DNA from: an uncultured Lachnospiraceae bacterium
GTDB lineage: Bacteria > Bacillota > Clostridia > Lachnospirales > Lachnospiraceae
Assembly (NCBI GenBank): GCA_947177465.1
Contig: CAMWUP010000154.1
Location: 1 to 5,776 of the forward strand
Reading direction: 5' to 3'
DNA length: 5,776 nucleotides
The notes below the pieces were generated by a model, which saw only the letters and a program-made list of their open reading frames with translations, had not been told where the DNA came from and did no database searches. Below are positions 1 through 5,776 of this stretch, one piece after another. A program made the translations under genes and the position numbers. Positions within the stretch are counted from its first letter, which is position 1. Each line of letters opens with the position of its first letter.

Positions 1-2519
1 GGACATGGGTCGTTGGGATACACTTTTGTGTTTTCCCGCTTCTTCGGCGCCTTCGGACCGCTGTCATCCTTGTTGGTGCCGGTCACCTTTGCCACCTGCT
101 CTCTCTCCACTTTCTGCTCAAGCTTTACGCGAAGCAGCAGGCGAACCGTATCCTGCCTGATATTTTCTGTCATTTCATCAAACATCTCATAGCCGCTCAG
201 TTTATATTCCACAAGAGGGTCGCGCTGTCCGTATGCCTGCAGACCGATACCCTGACGAAGCTGATCCATGTCGTCGATATGGTCCATCCACTTCCTGTCG
301 ATTACCTTAAGCAGAATCACACGCTCCAGCTCACGCATCATCTCGGCCTCGGGGAACTCCGTCTCCTTCGCCTCATAGAGCTTTACGGCTTCCTCCTTAA
401 GCTGCTGCTTTAGCGCGTTCTTTTTCATGGTATTGATACGTGACTTCGTAACCGTCTCCAGCGGAATAATAGGAAGCAGCAGCGTGTTCAGTTCGTTCAA
501 ATCCCATTCCTCCGGATCCGAATCGTCGCCGATGACCATATCTACACAGTGCTCCGTGATGTCGGTTATCATCTTGTAGATAACATCCCGCATACTCTCG
601 CCATCCAGCACGCGGCGTCTCTCGCCATATATGATTTCTCTCTGCTCGCTCATAACACGGTCATATTCAAGCAGATTCTTACGAATACCATAGTTGTTGT
701 TTTCTATCTTTTTCTGTGCGGATTCGATGGCGTTACTCAGCATCTTGTGCTCAATTTCCTGTCCCTCGGGAATCCCCAGTGTATTAAATACACCAATCAG
801 ACGCTCTGAGCCGAATAAACGCATCAAGTCGTCCTCCAGCGAAATGTAGAACCTCGATTCGCCGGGGTCTCCCTGACGTCCGGCACGTCCGCGGAGCTGA
901 TTGTCAATACGCCTTGACTCGTGACGCTCCGTACCGATAATCTTGAGTCCGCCCGCTTCTCTCGCCTCATCGTCCAGTTTGATGTCCGTACCACGCCCCG
1001 CCATATTGGTGGCAATGGTAACTGCGCCGTGCACGCCGGCGTCGGCAACGATTTCCGCCTCCATCTCATGGAACTTCGCGTTCAGCACCTTGTGCTCAAT
1101 GCCCTTACGCTTCAGCATGGCGCTCAGTTCCTCGGAAGCCTCAATGGTGATGGTGCCCACCAGTACCGGCTGCCCCTTTTCGTGCGCCTCTATCACGGCA
1201 TCCACGATGGCGTTGAGCTTTTCTTTTCTTGTTTTATACACGGCGTCCTGCCTGTCAAGTCTGACGACAGGTTTATTGGTAGGGATTTCGATAACGTCCA
1301 TGCCATAGATATCGCGGAACTCCCTTTCCTCCGTAAGTGCCGTACCGGTCATACCTGCCTTCTTCTCAAACAGATTAAAGAAGTTCTGGAAGGTAATGTT
1401 AGCAAGGGTCTTGCTCTCGCGCTTTACCTTCACGTGCTCCTTCGCTTCAATCGCCTGATGCAGACCGTCCGAATAACGGCGTCCCGGCATAATACGTCCG
1501 GTAAACTCATCTACAATCAGCACCTGATCGTCCTTCACCACATAATCCTTGTCCCTGAACATCAGATTGTGGGCGCGCAGCGCCAAAATAATGTTGTGTT
1601 GTATTTCCAGATTTTCCGGATCTGCAAAGTTTTCAATCCGGAAAAACTTTTCTACCTTGTCCACACCGGCGGCAGTCAGATTGACCACCTTATCCTTTTC
1701 ATTGACAATAAAGTCGCCTGTTTCTTCCTGTACCACGCCCATAATTGCGTCCATTTTGGACAAGTCTGCCATGTCCTCACCGCGCTTTAACTGGCGTGCC
1801 AGTATATCGCACATTTCGTAGAGCTTCGTGGATTTGCCGCTCTGTCCGGAAATAATAAGCGGCGTCCTCGCCTCGTCGATAAGTACGGAGTCAACCTCGT
1901 CGATGATGGCATAATGTAATCCCCTTAAAACAAGCTGCTTCTTATATACTACCATGTTGTCCCTCAGGTAATCGAAACCAAGCTCGTTGTTGGTTACATA
2001 GGTGATGTCACAGTTGTATGCCTCCCTGCGCTCATCGGAAGTCATGCTGTTTAGCACAACGCCGACCTTCAGTCCCAGAAACTCATGAACCTGTCCCATC
2101 CATTCGGCGTCACGGTGTGCCAGATAATCATTTACCGTGACGATATGCACACCTTTTCCTTCCAGCGCGTTCAGATAAGCGGGAAGGGTGGATACCAGCG
2201 TCTTACCTTCACCAGTACGCATCTCTGCGATACGCCCCTGATGCAAAATAATACCGCCGATAAGCTGCACTCTGTAGTGCTCCATATTCAACACACGCCT
2301 TGCCGCTTCGCGCACAACCGCATATGCCTCCGGAAGCAAGTCGTCCAGTGTCTCGCCGTCCTTTAAACGCTTCTTGAACTCGTCCGTCTTTGCCTTAAGC
2401 TTATCGTCGGAAAGCGCAAGCAGGTCCGGCCGCATCGCTTCAATTTTATCAATCAGCGGTGCAATGCGCTTTAACTCGCGTTCGCTGTGCGTTCCAAATA
2501 TCTTCGTAATTAAACTCAT
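1..2519 (-). CDS. secA: Preprotein translocase subunit SecA (partial, C-terminus cut by the left edge)
   Basis: This is the ATPase motor that drives unfolded preproteins through the SecYEG channel; it cycles between cytosol and membrane. The frame is open for 839 complete codons from an ATG at 2519-2517. Visible in order: the N-terminal SecA region (MSLITKIFG); Walker A MRTGEGKT at residues 100-107; Walker B IIDEVDS at 205-211, followed by [13 protein letters not shown]; the preprotein cross-linking region from about 223 to 370; the second nucleotide-binding fold with AGMTGTA (388-394), NMAGRGTDI (505-513) and [17 protein letters not shown] (541-557); the helical scaffold with [14 protein letters not shown] (742-755); and a lysine-rich linker leading into VYPNDPC. 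That last cysteine, residue 839, starts the usual CxCGSGKKYKxCC zinc motif, so only about 15 residues are missing. No break or missing motif was seen. It is the canonical SecA1 type, not a shortened SecA2. A likely promoter and a weak ribosome binding site (GGGAG, 11 bases before the ATG) lie upstream. Confidence 0.97.
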   Translation of the reverse strand, partial: MSLITKIFGTHSERELKRIAPLIDKIEAMRPDLLALSDDKLKAKTDEFKKRLKDGETLDDLLPEAYAVVREAARRVLNMEHYRVQLIGGIILHQGRIAEMRTGEGKTLVSTLPAYLNALEGKGVHIVTVNDYLAHRDAEWMGQVHEFLGLKVGVVLNSMTSDERREAYNCDITYVTNNELGFDYLRDNMVVYKKQLVLRGLHYAIIDEVDSVLIDEARTPLIISGQSGKSTKLYEMCDILARQLKRGEDMADLSKMDAIMGVVQEETGDFIVNEKDKVVNLTAAGVDKVEKFFRIENFADPENLEIQHNIILALRAHNLMFRDKDYVVKDDQVLIVDEFTGRIMPGRRYSDGLHQAIEAKEHVKVKRESKTLANITFQNFFNLFEKKAGMTGTALTEEREFRDIYGMDVIEIPTNKPVVRLDRQDAVYKTRKEKLNAIVDAVIEAHEKGQPVLVGTITIEASEELSAMLKRKGIEHKVLNAKFHEMEAEIVADAGVHGAVTIATNMAGRGTDIKLDDEAREAGGLKIIGTERHESRRIDNQLRGRAGRQGDPGESRFYISLEDDLMRLFGSERLIGVFNTLGIPEGQEIEHKMLSNAIESAQKKIENNNYGIRKNLLEYDRVMSEQREIIYGERRRVLDGESMRDVIYKMITDITEHCVDMVIGDDSDPEEWDLNELNTLLLPIIPLETVTKSRINTMKKNALKQQLKEEAVKLYEAKETEFPEAEMMRELERVILLKVIDRKWMDHIDDMDQLRQGIGLQAYGQRDPLVEYKLSGYEMFDEMTENIRQDTVRLLLRVKLEQKVEREQVAKVTGTNKDDSGPKAPKKRENTKVYPNDPC

Positions 2520-2525
2520 ACCGTC

Positions 2526-2573
2526 TCATGCTCCCATCTGCCTGTTTTTCAGGCATCCATAAACACGTACCAT
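2526..2573 (-). CDS. Possible 15-codon leader ORF ahead of secA
   Basis: An ATG at 2573-2571 opens a 15-codon frame, MVRVYGCLKNRQMGA, ending with TGA at 2528-2526, six bases before the secA start. It lies wholly inside the predicted secA leader. Ribosomes ending there would stop almost on the secA start, and the frame runs through both the 2539-2555 hairpin and the GGGAG site, so translating it would open the hairpin. Its own ribosome binding site is weak (a GGGG run just upstream). The peptide is basic, with no membrane segment and no resemblance to the SecM or VemP arrest peptides. It may be a chance frame; the case rests on position only. Confidence 0.2.
   Translation of the reverse strand: MVRVYGCLKNRQMGA
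2531..2535 (-). promoter_or_regulatory. Ribosome binding site of secA (GGGAG, long spacing)
   Basis: GGGAG on the minus strand lies 11 bases before the secA ATG, longer than the usual 5-9. It is the best match in the leader. It sits inside the final codons of a 15-codon mini-ORF and only 3 bases after a hairpin, so access to it may depend on leader structure or coupled translation. The start itself is supported by the typical SecA N-terminus. Confidence 0.55.
2539..2555 (-). other. Hairpin in the secA leader just before the ribosome binding site
   Basis: A perfect inverted repeat: TGCCTG, a five-base AAAAA loop, then CAGGCA (minus-strand reading). It ends 3 bases before GGGAG. No T-run follows on either strand, so it is not an ordinary intrinsic terminator. 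It could influence translation initiation or RNA stability; this is inference from position. Confidence 0.45.
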
Positions 2574-2580
2574 GTACCCC

Positions 2581-2607
2581 GGATATCCGCCGCAGACGGC
2601 TCTATCC
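2581..2607 (-). other. Interrupted hairpin near the 5' end of the secA leader
   Basis: On the minus strand GGATA pairs with TATCC (outer 5 bp), and inside it GCCG pairs with CGGC around a TCTG loop, with a small GA/GGA internal loop between the stems. It starts about 10 bases after the predicted transcription start. It could stabilise the leader RNA or act as a DNA operator. It matches no riboswitch class I know. Confidence 0.35.
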
Positions 2608-2622
2608 AAATACACAAAGTTT

Positions 2623-2651
2623 ATTTTAACAGATTCAGACGGTATATTCAA
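2623..2651 (-). promoter_or_regulatory. Sigma-A-type promoter for secA (TTGAAT, 17 bases, TAAAAT)
   Basis: Minus strand: -35 TTGAAT at 2651-2646, a 17-base spacer, and -10 TAAAAT at 2628-2623. The TGT just before the -10 makes an extended -10 element. Transcription should start near 2616, giving a leader of about 97 bases. The match to the sigma-70/sigma-A consensus is good, and it lies correctly upstream of a gene expected to be expressed constantly. Confidence 0.65.
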
Positions 2652-2747
2652 CCAAAAGCCGCATGAATCCGTTAAAGTTTTATGAACAAATTGTAAAAAT
2701 TGGCGTGGTCGAGGGAGAAATGACTCCGGTGATTTCATGAAAACAAG
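2652..2747. other. Spacer between the divergent secA and pectinesterase promoters
   Basis: This AT-rich stretch separates the two -35 elements and holds no convincing gene. Two short perfect inverted repeats are visible: ACAAATTGT at 2686-2694 and TTTCATGAAA at 2733-2742. The second ends 5 bases before the pectinesterase -35 and would be well placed for a transcription factor. Both are short enough to be chance in AT-rich DNA, and I could not match either to a known regulator. No CcpA cre-like site was found. Confidence 0.4.
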
Positions 2748-2776
2748 TTGAGACGGGGCAATTCCTGTGATACAAT
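2748..2776 (+). promoter_or_regulatory. Sigma-A-type promoter for the pectinesterase gene (TTGAGA, 17 bases, TACAAT)
   Basis: -35 TTGAGA at 2748-2753, a 17-base spacer, and -10 TACAAT at 2771-2776. Transcription should start near 2783, giving a leader of about 50 bases, too short for a typical riboswitch. It faces away from the secA promoter, so the two genes have separate promoters in one shared region. Confidence 0.7.
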
Positions 2777-2822
2777 TGAAACAATAATTTAGAAACAGAC
2801 CCGATTTCAAAGAGCGTGCCAT

Positions 2823-2828
2823 AAGGAG
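2823..2828 (+). promoter_or_regulatory. Ribosome binding site of the pectinesterase gene
   Basis: AAGGAG ends 6 bases before the ATG at 2835, a strong Shine-Dalgarno match at good spacing. It fixes the start and thereby the absence of a signal peptide. Confidence 0.85.
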
Positions 2829-2834
2829 CCCATT

Positions 2835-3914
2835 ATGAATCCCATTCATTTATACGTAAACTATCCGAAAGAAACGCCTTGCTTTGACACTGTCTCGCAG
2901 GCGCTTGCCTCCCTGCCCCCTGCAGAAGCTGCACCACAGTCTTTTCCCTGTGTGCAGGAGGATAACATTGCGCCTGTTACTATTCATATTGCACCCGGAT
3001 TTTATGAGGAACAGCTTGTGGTAGAGCGTCCCTATGTGACTTTTCTCGGAGAGGATGCAGCTTCTACCGTACTGTCTTATCATCTTGGCGCTATGGAAAT
3101 CATGCCGGATGGCAGCAGACGCGGTACCTTCCGCACCGCTTCCGTCCGCATCGACACCCATGATTTTACGGCAAAAAATATTACCATTCAAAATAATGCA
3201 GGCTTTGGGCACACGGTTGGACAGGCGCTCGCCCTCTATGCTGACGGCGACAGGCTGATTTTCGAGGACTGCCGTCTGCTCTCCAGTCAGGATACCCTCT
3301 TTACCGCGCCGCTCCCTCCTTGCGCTGTCAAGTCCGGCGGTTTTACCGGTCCCGGGGAAAACAAGCCGCGGATTATGGGAAGGCAGCTCTACAGACGATG
3401 CTTCATACAAGGCGACGTGGACTTTATCTTTGGGAGCGCCACTGCTTTTTTTGAGGACTGCACTCTTTTTTCCAAAATGCCGGGCGACAGGAAACCGCCG
3501 GAAAGCCCCGATGACGAGGGAATCTACGGCTATGTTACCGCCGCCTCCACGCCGGAAAATACCCCATTCGGCTATGTGTTTCATAACTGCCGCCTGACAA
3601 GCGACTGCCCGCCCCGTTCCGTCTATTTAGGACGCCCTTGGCGTGAATGGGCAAAAACCGTGTTCATAAGCTGTGAAATGGGCTCACATATCCACCCGAC
3701 AGGCTGGCACGACTGGCAGAAGCCTCACGGACATTTTTATTACGGAGAATATGCTTCGAGCGGGGAAGGCGCTGCCCACACTGCTTTAGATGCGGCATCT
3801 TGCAATACATTTTCCAAAGAAAGAGCCGCCTTCTCCCACCAGCTTACGGCAGAAGAGGCAGCTCTGTATACCATAGAAAATGTACTCGGTGCGCCGGATG
3901 GCTGGCAGCCATAG
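2835..3914 (+). CDS. Pectinesterase (pectin methylesterase, CE8), no signal peptide
   Basis: This enzyme hydrolyses methyl esters of polygalacturonate, releasing methanol and making the chain accessible to lyases and hydrolases. The 359-residue product carries the CE8 right-handed beta-helix signatures in order: GFYEE at 55-59, QALAL at 130-134, SSQDTLF at 150-156, DFIFG at 196-200 and YLGRPWR at 264-270. By family alignment the expected catalytic and oxyanion residues are Q130, Q152, D153, D196 and R267; all are present. A loop of about 25 residues, rich in Pro and Gly, separates QDTLF from the next strand. The C-terminal FYYGEYASSGEGA (301-313) is also typical. The N-terminus MNPIHLYVNYPKE is polar, so there is no signal peptide; with a strong ribosome binding site 6 bases upstream the start looks right, which implies a cytoplasmic enzyme acting on imported oligomers. 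It has its own promoter, is divergent from secA and converges on the radical SAM gene. Confidence 0.93.
   Translation: MNPIHLYVNYPKETPCFDTVSQALASLPPAEAAPQSFPCVQEDNIAPVTIHIAPGFYEEQLVVERPYVTFLGEDAASTVLSYHLGAMEIMPDGSRRGTFRTASVRIDTHDFTAKNITIQNNAGFGHTVGQALALYADGDRLIFEDCRLLSSQDTLFTAPLPPCAVKSGGFTGPGENKPRIMGRQLYRRCFIQGDVDFIFGSATAFFEDCTLFSKMPGDRKPPESPDDEGIYGYVTAASTPENTPFGYVFHNCRLTSDCPPRSVYLGRPWREWAKTVFISCEMGSHIHPTGWHDWQKPHGHFYYGEYASSGEGAAHTALDAASCNTFSKERAAFSHQLTAEEAALYTIENVLGAPDGWQP
3898..3912 (+). other. Hairpin overlapping the pectinesterase stop codon
   Basis: ATGGCT, a GGC loop and AGCCAT form a perfect 6-bp stem running into the TAG stop. It is followed by AGGAAAAATTTCC, not a T-run, so it is not a standard intrinsic terminator. 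The convergent gap to the radical SAM gene is only 26 bases (3915-3940), and I see no good terminator in it for either gene. Confidence 0.3.
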
Positions 3915-3940
3915 GAAAAATTTCCAAAAAGAAGCCACTT

Positions 3941-4819
3941 TCAAAACAAACGTAGCTGTTCTCCCTCGCCTTTGTCCTCAAAGGCATACATATAGGAAAA
4001 CAGCGCCTCATTGCCGCAGACAAGCCCGTACTCCTTACATTTATCCCGAAAGAGACGGTACAGGGCGCTGCTGTTTGGGCTGGAAAGCTCGTATGCGTCT
4101 CCATAAGTTTTGATATATTTCTGTTTCAGCCCCGGGAAATGCTCGTCCAGCTTCTTATAAAAATACTGGCGGTCGCCGTCCCGCAGGGTGAGCCCCATGC
4201 CGAAATTGATGATGCCGTATACACCGGCTCTCTTGCAATAGTCGAGGATGCCCAGAATATTTTCTTCGGTGTCATTGAGAAAGGGCAGTATGGGAGAAAG
4301 CCATACTACCGTGGGAATCCCCGCCTCCTGCATGCGGCAGAGCACCTCAAAGCGCCGCTTTGTCGTGCAGACATTGGGCTCTACTATTTTACACAGGCTT
4401 TCATCAGCCGTAGTAAGCGTTATCTCCACCACAGCCTTCGTTCTGTCATTGATTTGTTTCAGCAGATCGATATCCCGCAGAATCAGGTCGGATTTGGTCT
4501 GAACGGCTGCGCCGAAGCCATATTCCGCAATCAACTCCAAACATCTCCTCGTCAGGCAAAGTTCTTTTTCCAAATGCAGATACGGGTCGCTCATGCCACC
4601 CGTACCGATCATGCACCTTTTCCGCTTTTTTCGCAATGCCTCCTCCAAAAGCGCAGGCGCGTTCTTCTTCACTTCAATATCCTCAAACACATGCTCTATG
4701 TGATAGCAGGTGCTTCTGGCGTCACAGTAGATACAGCCGTGACTGCATCCTCTGTACAGATTCATTCCGTTTCGTGCTGACAAAATTGTCTTTACTTCTA
4801 CCTCATGCATACAAACCAC
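3941..4819 (-). CDS. Radical SAM protein, SPL (spore photoproduct lyase-like) family
   Basis: A 292-residue radical SAM enzyme, expected to bind a [4Fe-4S] cluster and cleave S-adenosylmethionine to a 5'-deoxyadenosyl radical. The cluster motif CxxxCxxC is visible in YRGCSHGCIYCDA, with cysteines 25, 29 and 32. Further family marks are GGMSDPY (74-80), QTKSDLILRDIDLL (107-120) and PFLNDTEENI (179-188), the pattern of SplB-like proteins (COG1533). No DNA-repair role is shown: the group is broad, most members have no known substrate, and this one is shorter than true SplB, which I recall at about 340 residues. The chosen start is GTG at 4819-4817, because AGGAA ends 5 bases before it; an in-frame ATG three codons later (4810-4808) has no such site. 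Downstream of the isomerase on the same strand with a 40-base gap, it is probably co-transcribed. Cytoplasmic, with no membrane segment. Confidence 0.88.
   Translation of the reverse strand: MVCMHEVEVKTILSARNGMNLYRGCSHGCIYCDARSTCYHIEHVFEDIEVKKNAPALLEEALRKKRKRCMIGTGGMSDPYLHLEKELCLTRRCLELIAEYGFGAAVQTKSDLILRDIDLLKQINDRTKAVVEITLTTADESLCKIVEPNVCTTKRRFEVLCRMQEAGIPTVVWLSPILPFLNDTEENILGILDYCKRAGVYGIINFGMGLTLRDGDRQYFYKKLDEHFPGLKQKYIKTYGDAYELSSPNSSALYRLFRDKCKEYGLVCGNEALFSYMYAFEDKGEGEQLRLF
3968..3985. other. Seven-bp perfect hairpin in the convergent 3' region
   Basis: GCCTTTG, a TCCT loop and CAAAGGC form a perfect 7-bp stem. It lies 54 bases past the pectinesterase stop and within the last codons of the radical SAM gene, coding there for part of AFEDKGEG. 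No T-run follows on either strand. It could slow or end pectinesterase transcripts running into the opposing gene, but may be only a by-product of coding. Confidence 0.3.
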
Positions 4820-4824
4820 ACCAA

Positions 4825-4829
4825 TTCCT
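4825..4829 (-). promoter_or_regulatory. Ribosome binding site that favours the GTG start of the radical SAM gene
   Basis: AGGAA (within TTAGGAATTG) ends 5 bases before the GTG at 4819 but 14 bases before the alternative ATG at 4810, so it supports GTG. The rest of the 40-base gap from the isomerase stop contains only a small inverted repeat (CAGTACTACTG, 4840-4850) and no promoter I can support. Confidence 0.6.
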
Positions 4830-4859
4830 AACCTGCCTGCAGTACTACTGAAACAGATC

Positions 4860-5699
4860 TCAGCCGGCTTCCTGATAAAGCTTTAAAATATGGTTCCGGC
4901 ACTGTATATTATCCTCAGGCGTCGTATTTTCCAGCGTCACATGCATAAACGGCTTCTTTTCCCTGATAAATTTCATAATGGCTGTATAGTCCATTTCCCC
5001 CAAGCCTGCGCCTACCGAAACCAGCTTGCCGTTTTCGACCTTAAAATCCTTGATATGCACCATGGCTACGTCCTCGCCCAGCACGTCAATCGCTTCCTCC
5101 ACGATTTCCTTCTGCTGCGCGTAATTGCTGATATCCAGCAGATTCACAGGGTCCAGGATAACCTGCAGGTTGGGAGACGCAATCTCTTCCAATACCCGCC
5201 TTGCGCGCGCAGGATTGTATACAATATGCTTCCACACAGGCTCAATCGCCAAAATAACACCTGTTTTTTCCGCATACTGCACTACCGGCCGAAGATTTTG
5301 TATGAAGGTCTGCAGCGCCTCTTCGCCATGACACTCCGGCACTGCCGTGTAGGTTTCGTTTGGTGCTCCCGTTTCCGTCCCTACCACCCCGCAGCCCAAA
5401 AGAGAAGCAAAACGAAGGTGCGCCAGATAACGCTTTGTAATCTTTTTCAGTTTTTCCGGATTGGGATTCGCCAGATTCAGGTAGCAGCCCAACACAGCAA
5501 TATCCACGTTATTTCGTGCAAATACTTTCTTTATGTACATGGCAAGCCCCGGGGTCAGCGCGCCGTCATCGGTTGGAAACTCGTCAATCACCTTGGACAG
5601 CGCCAGATGTCCGCAGGCAAAGCCAAGCTCATGTACGTCTGCAATTCTCTCCTCAAAGGGAAGCTTTTTTGTATCATGTAATCTGATTCCTCGCTGAAT
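4860..5699 (-). CDS. Sugar phosphate isomerase/epimerase (AP endonuclease 2-type TIM barrel), non-canonical or lost start codon
   Basis: A TIM-barrel protein of the xylose isomerase-like / AP_endonuc_2 family (Pfam PF01261), whose members interconvert sugars or sugar phosphates using a divalent metal. The reading frame is open from just after a TGA at 5714-5712 to the TGA at 4862-4860. Counted from an ATT at 5699-5697 it has 279 codons. Expected metal ligands are E153 (AIEPVW), D183 (ILDPVN), H215 (MVHIKDF) and E257 (TLENTTPED), spaced much as in D-tagatose 3-epimerase. The first canonical start is GTG at 5591-5589, giving 243 residues, but it has no ribosome binding site and would remove the first strand and helix (QRGIRLHD, then LPFEERIADVHELGF), which look like genuine family sequence. 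AAGAGG ends 7 bases before the ATT, so translation may begin there. Other readings: ATG mutated to ATT, or a one-base loss in GTTTAAA disconnecting ATG 5719 (MSEEV then stop). Substrate unknown. Confidence 0.82.
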   Translation of the reverse strand: MQRGIRLHDTKKLPFEERIADVHELGFACGHLALSKVIDEFPTDDGALTPGLAMYIKKVFARNNVDIAVLGCYLNLANPNPEKLKKITKRYLAHLRFASLLGCGVVGTETGAPNETYTAVPECHGEEALQTFIQNLRPVVQYAEKTGVILAIEPVWKHIVYNPARARRVLEEIASPNLQVILDPVNLLDISNYAQQKEIVEEAIDVLGEDVAMVHIKDFKVENGKLVSVGAGLGEMDYTAIMKFIREKKPFMHVTLENTTPEDNIQCRNHILKLYQEAG

Positions 5700-5706
5700 A
5701 TTTAAA

Positions 5707-5712
5707 CCTCTT
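5707..5712 (-). promoter_or_regulatory. Shine-Dalgarno site pointing to an ATT start for the isomerase
   Basis: AAGAGG on the minus strand overlaps the stop codon of the upstream gene and ends 7 bases before ATT at 5699-5697. It is the best such site near the expected N-terminus of the isomerase. No ATG, GTG or TTG lies in frame between the upstream TGA and position 5591. Confidence 0.5.
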
Positions 5713-5776
5713 CACTCATACTTTTCTCTTACTACATTATCCACACCGAATAGATCCATGGCTGAGCCGGTCGTAA
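5712..5776 (-). CDS. C-terminal end of an unidentified protein (partial)
   Basis: The last 20 codons of a frame entering from the right edge: TTGSAMDLFGVDNVVREKYE, then TGA at 5714-5712. It is taken as a real gene end because the frame is open to the edge, the composition is protein-like and the next gene starts within 12 bases with its ribosome binding site overlapping this stop, as in a tight operon. No family can be named from 20 residues. The neighbouring isomerase makes a carbohydrate-related role plausible, but nothing in the fragment shows it. Confidence 0.55.
   Translation of the reverse strand, partial: TTGSAMDLFGVDNVVREKYE

Noticed and set aside
921..1790. A 289-codon open frame on the plus strand inside secA
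   Set aside because: It lies opposite the well-supported secA frame, has no family resemblance and reads as the complement of conserved SecA motifs.
2526..2573. SecM-like secretion-monitor arrest peptide ahead of secA
   Set aside because: The mini-ORF is only 15 codons and has no signal or membrane segment and no known arrest motif, so it cannot work as SecM does.
2777..2834. Riboswitch in the pectinesterase leader
   Set aside because: The predicted leader is only about 50 bases and shows no strong paired structure or known aptamer core.
2526..2849. A 107-codon minus-strand frame across the divergent intergenic region
   Set aside because: It starts inside the pectinesterase gene and runs back through both promoters. 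Only its last 15 codons lie within the predicted secA transcript; those are reported as a possible leader ORF.
2850..3584. A 244-codon minus-strand frame inside the pectinesterase gene
   Set aside because: Antisense shadow of a gene with intact CE8 motifs; no recognisable domain.
4139..4780. A 213-codon plus-strand frame inside the radical SAM gene
   Set aside because: Antisense shadow; the opposite frame holds the CxxxCxxC motif and the other family motifs.
4890..5681. A 263-codon plus-strand frame inside the isomerase gene
   Set aside because: Antisense shadow of a frame with the expected TIM-barrel metal ligands, despite being longer than the GTG-started version of the real gene.
1..5776. 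CRISPR array, tRNA, rRNA or insertion sequence
   Set aside because: No regularly spaced repeats, cloverleaf-like segments, rRNA signatures, transposase motifs or terminal inverted repeats were seen on either strand.

Overview
The window looks like a chromosomal segment from a Gram-positive anaerobe of the Bacillota, most likely class Clostridia and plausibly Lachnospiraceae. That rests on the wording of the SecA sequence, the purine-rich Shine-Dalgarno sites, sigma-A-like promoters and moderate GC content. It is recognition by eye, not a computed assignment.

Layout. (1) Positions 1-2519, minus strand: secA, the essential ATPase motor of the Sec protein-export pathway. It is complete at its N-terminus and cut by the left edge at the first cysteine of its C-terminal zinc-binding motif. 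(2) Positions 2520-2834: a 315-base divergent intergenic region holding two back-to-back sigma-A-like promoters, each with a 17-base spacer. One reads into secA through a roughly 97-base leader with two hairpins and a 15-codon mini-ORF. The other reads into a pectinesterase gene. (3) Positions 2835-3914, plus strand: a family CE8 pectin methylesterase with all catalytic motifs and no signal peptide. (4) Positions 3941-4819, minus strand: a radical SAM protein of the SPL (spore photoproduct lyase-like) family, convergent with the pectinesterase and starting at GTG. (5) Positions 4860-5699, minus strand: a TIM-barrel sugar phosphate isomerase/epimerase with no usual start codon where the protein family should begin. 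(6) Positions 5712-5776, minus strand: the last 20 codons of an unidentified gene running off the right edge.

How the genes fit together. The right-edge gene, the isomerase and the radical SAM gene lie on one strand with gaps of 12 and 40 bases, so they probably share a transcript. The pectinesterase would de-esterify methylated galacturonate oligomers, and its lack of a signal peptide suggests it acts inside the cell after uptake. The isomerase/epimerase could belong to the same sugar-acid theme, but its substrate cannot be read from the sequence. secA is housekeeping and functionally unrelated.

No novel multi-gene system, mobile element, CRISPR array, tRNA or rRNA is visible. The points most worth a second look are the missing canonical start codon of the isomerase, the structured secA leader, and the probably cytoplasmic pectinesterase beside secA.
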